NCBI GenBank assembly: GCA_903872255.1
Contig: CAIQJW010000293.1
Span: forward strand, 1 to 7,561
Direction: 5' to 3'
Source: an uncultured delta proteobacterium
GTDB taxonomy: Bacteria > Desulfobacterota > Syntrophorhabdia > Syntrophorhabdales > Syntrophorhabdaceae
Length of the DNA stretch: 7,561 nucleotides
Below the pieces are notes generated by a model. It was not told where the DNA came from. It did not search any database and saw only the letters and a program-made list of their open reading frames with translations. The translations under genes were made by a program, and so were the position numbers. Shown here piece after piece: positions 4,529-7,561 of this stretch (position 1 is the first letter of the stretch; each line of letters opens with the position of its first letter).

Positions 4529-7516
4529 ATGGCTCACAGAATAGAGATATCGTACAAGGAAGGGCTGCTTGATGTGCCGGGAGAGAAACTTAAGAGGCGT
4601 ATCAAATCGGACCTCGGGCTCGAGATCGAAAGGGCGCATGTGGTAGAGGTTTATACGATCGATGCCGACCTCGACCCCAAGATCCTCGGCGCTTTGAGCA
4701 GTGAGGCATTCGTGGATCCGGTCATCCACAACGGGCTCCTTGACCAGGCAACGGATGCTAAGGGTGATTGGGTCGTTGAAGTGGGCTATAAGCCCGGCGT
4801 TACCGACAATATCGGACGTACGGCAAAAGAAGTGATCGAAGCGATGACGGGCCGGGAATTTCAGGATGGCGAAGGGGTCTACAACTCGAGGATGTACTTC
4901 CTGAAAGGCTCTATTACCGAAGATGACGTGCATAATATTGCCGTTGACATACTTGCCAATGTTCTCATCAATCGCTATGCCATGAAGCATATATCGCAGT
5001 ACAGGGCAGAAGGGGGCATGGGGATCAACGTGCCGAAGGTCACGATCACTGCCGAACCGGTCGTGGAACGCATCGATATCGGGTCCATGACGATCGACGA
5101 GCTGATGCTCATGAACCGGGAGAGGACCTGGGCCCTGTCCCGGGACGAACTCCTCGTTATAAAGGATTATTATGCGGATCCTGTGGTCGTTGCCGCGAGG
5201 CAGGCTGTGGGGCTCGACGGCCGCCCGACCGACGTGGAGATCGAAGCGCTTGCCCAGACGTGGTCGGAACACTGTAAACACAAGATATTCAATGCGATGA
5301 TCGATTACGAAGAGGACGGCAATGTAGAGGTTATCGACAGCGTTTTCAAGACATACGTGATGGGCTCGACCGACGACATCCGCCGGAAGAAAGGAAAACA
5401 GGATTTTTGCCTCTCGGTCTTCAAGGATAACGCCGGGGTGATCAAATTCAACCGCAGGAATAATCTTGCCTTCAAGATGGAGACACATAACACGCCGTCG
5501 GCCCTCGACCCGTACGGCGGGGCACTGACGGGAATTGTCGGCGTCAACCGCGACCCGTTCGGGACAGGCAAGGGTGCGAAACTATCCTTCAACATGGACA
5601 TCTTCTGCTTCGCTGCACCGGACCACAAAGGAACCATACCGCCGAGGCTCCTGCATCCCAAGAGGGTGCTGGAAGGTGTTCGCGAAGGCGTCGAGCACGG
5701 CGGGAACAAGAGCGGAATACCCACCATCAACGGTTCCCTCGTGTTCGATGAGAACTACCTCGGGAAACCGCTGGTCTTCTGCGGCACGTGCGGGATCATG
5801 CCTGTCATGATACGGGGCGAGGCGTCATACCTCAAGCAGGCCAATGTCGGAGACCATATCGTCATGGTCGGCGGCAGGATAGGGAAGGACGGCATCCACG
5901 GGGCCACATTCTCATCCGAGGAGCTTTCCGAGGTTTCCCCGACGAGCGCAGTCCAGATAGGCGACCCTATCACCCAGAAACGTATGACGGATTTTCTCCT
6001 CATCGCCCGGGACAGGGGATTATACAGTTCGATAACCGATAACGGCGCGGGAGGCCTTTCCTCGTCCGTAGGCGAGATGGCTGAAGACACGAACGGATGC
6101 ATCATGCACCTCGAAAGGGCGCCCCTGAAATATCACGGGCTTTCCCCCTGGGAGATACTCCTTTCCGAGGCGCAGGAACGGATGACGGTAGCCGTACCGC
6201 CCGATCAACTGGCGGAATTCCTTGAACTGTCGCACAAGATGAACGTCATTTCGACCGTACTGGGTGAATTTACGGACTCCGGTCGCTTCCACGTGATGTA
6301 CGACGGCAAAACGGCCGGATACCTCGATATGGATTTCCTCCACAACGGCCTGCCTAGAATGAACCTCAAGGCCAAATGGGAACGCAGGATAGTGGATGAA
6401 GACCCGTTGCCTGAACCCGCGGATTACGCCGCAACCGTTGCCTCGGTCCTCGGACGCTGGAACGTCTGCAGCAAGGAATACGTGGTGCGTCAATATGACC
6501 ATGAAGTGCAGGGCACAAGCGTCATAAAGCCCTTAACCGGCAAGTATAATGATGGTCCCGCGGACGCAGGCGTGGTCGCCCCTGACCTTGGAAGCAACAA
6601 CGGGGTAGTCGTCAGCCACGGCATCTGTCCAAAGTACAGCCGTTTCGACACCTACAACATGGTAGCATGCGCAATCGACGAGGCAATAAGGAACAACATC
6701 GCGACAGGCGGTTCCTTAAAGAGAATGGCCCTCCTCGACAACTTCTGCTGGTCCGACCCGATAGAATCCGAACGCAACCCGGAAGGCGCCTACAAACTGG
6801 CCCAACTCGTCCGCGCCAACAAGGCGCTATACGACTACACGACGCTGTTTGGCACCCCGTGCATCTCCGGCAAAGACAGCATGAAAAACGACTACATGCA
6901 CAACGAGATCAAGATATCCGTCCCGCAAACGGTGCTAGTATCGTGCATTTCGGTTATCGATGACGTCACCAAAACGGTAACCATGGATATGAAGGACGAC
7001 GGCGACCTCATAATCATCATCGGCAAAACATACGCCGAATTAGGCGGGAGCGAATATTTCGCACACTTCAACCGAATTGGCAACATTTCTCCCCAAGTAC
7101 GCGGAACAACTGCCAAAAAGACGTTCCAGTCAATGGAAAAAGCCATAAAAGCCGCCCTGATCAGATCATGCCACGACATATCCGACGGCGGCCTGGCATG
7201 CGCCCTCGCTGAGAGTGCATTTGCCGGAGACATCGGCATCGACGTAGACCTAAATGCCGCTCCTTGTTCAGGGGTGTTCCGGGATGATATGTTGCTGTTT
7301 TCGGAATCGGCGAGCAGGTTTGTGGCGACGGTGAGGGAGAGGGACCTTGCGGCATTTGAGGGGATATTCAAATCGGTTCCTTACGGGGTGATTGGGAAAG
7401 TGAAGGCCGGCAAATCTTTCAAGGTCAAGGGCCTGCGCGGAGATGTCATAGTAGATACGGATATCGATTATTTGAAAAAAGCCTGGCAGGAACCGTTTAA
7501 GAAGGTTTTTGGGTAA
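4529..7516 (+). CDS. purL: Phosphoribosylformylglycinamidine synthase, PurS-PurL fusion
   Basis: A 995-aa FGAM synthase, step 4 of de novo purine synthesis: FGAR plus ATP plus ammonia (from glutamine) gives FGAM. Residues 1 to about 165 form a PurS-like N-terminal region. The family linker motif AQTWSEHCKHK is at 243-252. The first AIR-synthase-like half has METHNTPSALDPYGG (317 on), GVEHGGNKSGIPTINGS and GGRIGKDGIHGAT (448-460). The second half has GTSVIKPLTGKYNDGPADAG, GTPCISGKDSMKNDY (to 789) and CHDISDGGLACALAES (from 881). There is no C-terminal glutaminase domain, so a separate PurQ must supply ammonia; none is in the window. Length is intermediate between the B. subtilis-type (about 740 aa) and E. 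coli-type (about 1,300 aa) enzymes. ATG 4529 is preferred: AAAGGAG (4509-4515) is only 1 nt from the ATG at 4517 but 13 nt from this one, a long but usable spacing next to the upstream stop. Confidence 0.95.
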   Translation: MAHRIEISYKEGLLDVPGEKLKRRIKSDLGLEIERAHVVEVYTIDADLDPKILGALSSEAFVDPVIHNGLLDQATDAKGDWVVEVGYKPGVTDNIGRTAKEVIEAMTGREFQDGEGVYNSRMYFLKGSITEDDVHNIAVDILANVLINRYAMKHISQYRAEGGMGINVPKVTITAEPVVERIDIGSMTIDELMLMNRERTWALSRDELLVIKDYYADPVVVAARQAVGLDGRPTDVEIEALAQTWSEHCKHKIFNAMIDYEEDGNVEVIDSVFKTYVMGSTDDIRRKKGKQDFCLSVFKDNAGVIKFNRRNNLAFKMETHNTPSALDPYGGALTGIVGVNRDPFGTGKGAKLSFNMDIFCFAAPDHKGTIPPRLLHPKRVLEGVREGVEHGGNKSGIPTINGSLVFDENYLGKPLVFCGTCGIMPVMIRGEASYLKQANVGDHIVMVGGRIGKDGIHGATFSSEELSEVSPTSAVQIGDPITQKRMTDFLLIARDRGLYSSITDNGAGGLSSSVGEMAEDTNGCIMHLERAPLKYHGLSPWEILLSEAQERMTVAVPPDQLAEFLELSHKMNVISTVLGEFTDSGRFHVMYDGKTAGYLDMDFLHNGLPRMNLKAKWERRIVDEDPLPEPADYAATVASVLGRWNVCSKEYVVRQYDHEVQGTSVIKPLTGKYNDGPADAGVVAPDLGSNNGVVVSHGICPKYSRFDTYNMVACAIDEAIRNNIATGGSLKRMALLDNFCWSDPIESERNPEGAYKLAQLVRANKALYDYTTLFGTPCISGKDSMKNDYMHNEIKISVPQTVLVSCISVIDDVTKTVTMDMKDDGDLIIIIGKTYAELGGSEYFAHFNRIGNISPQVRGTTAKKTFQSMEKAIKAALIRSCHDISDGGLACALAESAFAGDIGIDVDLNAAPCSGVFRDDMLLFSESASRFVATVRERDLAAFEGIFKSVPYGVIGKVKAGKSFKVKGLRGDVIVDTDIDYLKKAWQEPFKKVFG

Positions 7517-7522
7517 TTCATG

Positions 7523-7561
7523 TCGTAAATCGTAAATCGTAAATCGTAAATCGTAAATCGT
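7523..7561. repeat. 7-nt tandem repeat (TCGTAAA)n, right end
   Basis: Five perfect copies and a partial sixth of TCGTAAA begin 6 nt after the purL stop and continue past the window end. The unit is the same as the degenerate one at 31-58, but here undegraded. No hairpin terminator lies between purL and the array. Confidence 0.95.

Noticed and set aside
4451..5488. A long open frame (345 codons) on the minus strand
   Set aside because: It lies opposite the 5' part of purL, whose protein shows unmistakable family motifs; the minus-strand product is His/Arg-rich in the way codon shadows are and has no recognisable domain.
7523..7561. CRISPR array or replication iterons
   Set aside because: Seven-base units with no spacers, no cas or rep genes, and a chromosomal purine operon context fit simple tandem repeats.

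Overview
The window (about 7.6 kb, moderately GC-rich) looks like the edge of a bacterial chromosomal accessory region running into a housekeeping purine operon. The organism is most likely Gram-negative, perhaps an uncultured Desulfobacterota- or Nitrospirota-like lineage. This rests on the style of the proteins, the PurS-PurL fusion and the palindromic REP-like DNA; no marker gene fixes the taxon, so treat it as a guess.

Left part (1-371), no genes: a degenerate 7-nt tandem repeat, copy A of a dispersed repeat, a strong palindrome, then the 3' half of a tRNA-Ala(GGC)-like gene. The tRNA piece starts at the anticodon loop, runs to CCA and is followed by a good intrinsic terminator. The 5' half is absent, which suggests an integration or attachment scar.

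Accessory genes (499-3197): a complete higBA-type toxin-antitoxin pair (toxin first); a small DUF6429-like protein carrying a C-terminal CxxC...CxxC zinc ribbon; a 14-codon stub of a coupled gene cut by dispersed-repeat copy B; and an AAA_14/DUF4143 ATPase preceded by a 13-bp imperfect palindrome overlapping its promoter.

Graveyard (3198-3759): the last 20 codons of a probable PIN-domain toxin on the minus strand, abutting dispersed-repeat copy C; then a broken relBE-like pair whose promoter/operator palindrome survives, but whose antitoxin has lost its N-terminus and whose toxin has lost its C-terminal two thirds.

Housekeeping part (3760-7516): a xylose-isomerase-like TIM-barrel protein followed after 1 nt by purL, encoding a 995-aa FGAM synthase with a fused PurS-like N-terminus and no glutaminase domain. 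The two are probably translated from one mRNA. No terminator is visible between the relBE relic promoter and these genes. The window ends in a clean array of the same 7-nt repeat seen at the left end.

I do not see a convincing wholly new system. The most informative signals are the tRNA scar, the relic toxin-antitoxin loci cut at repeat boundaries, and the relic promoter pointing into the purine operon.
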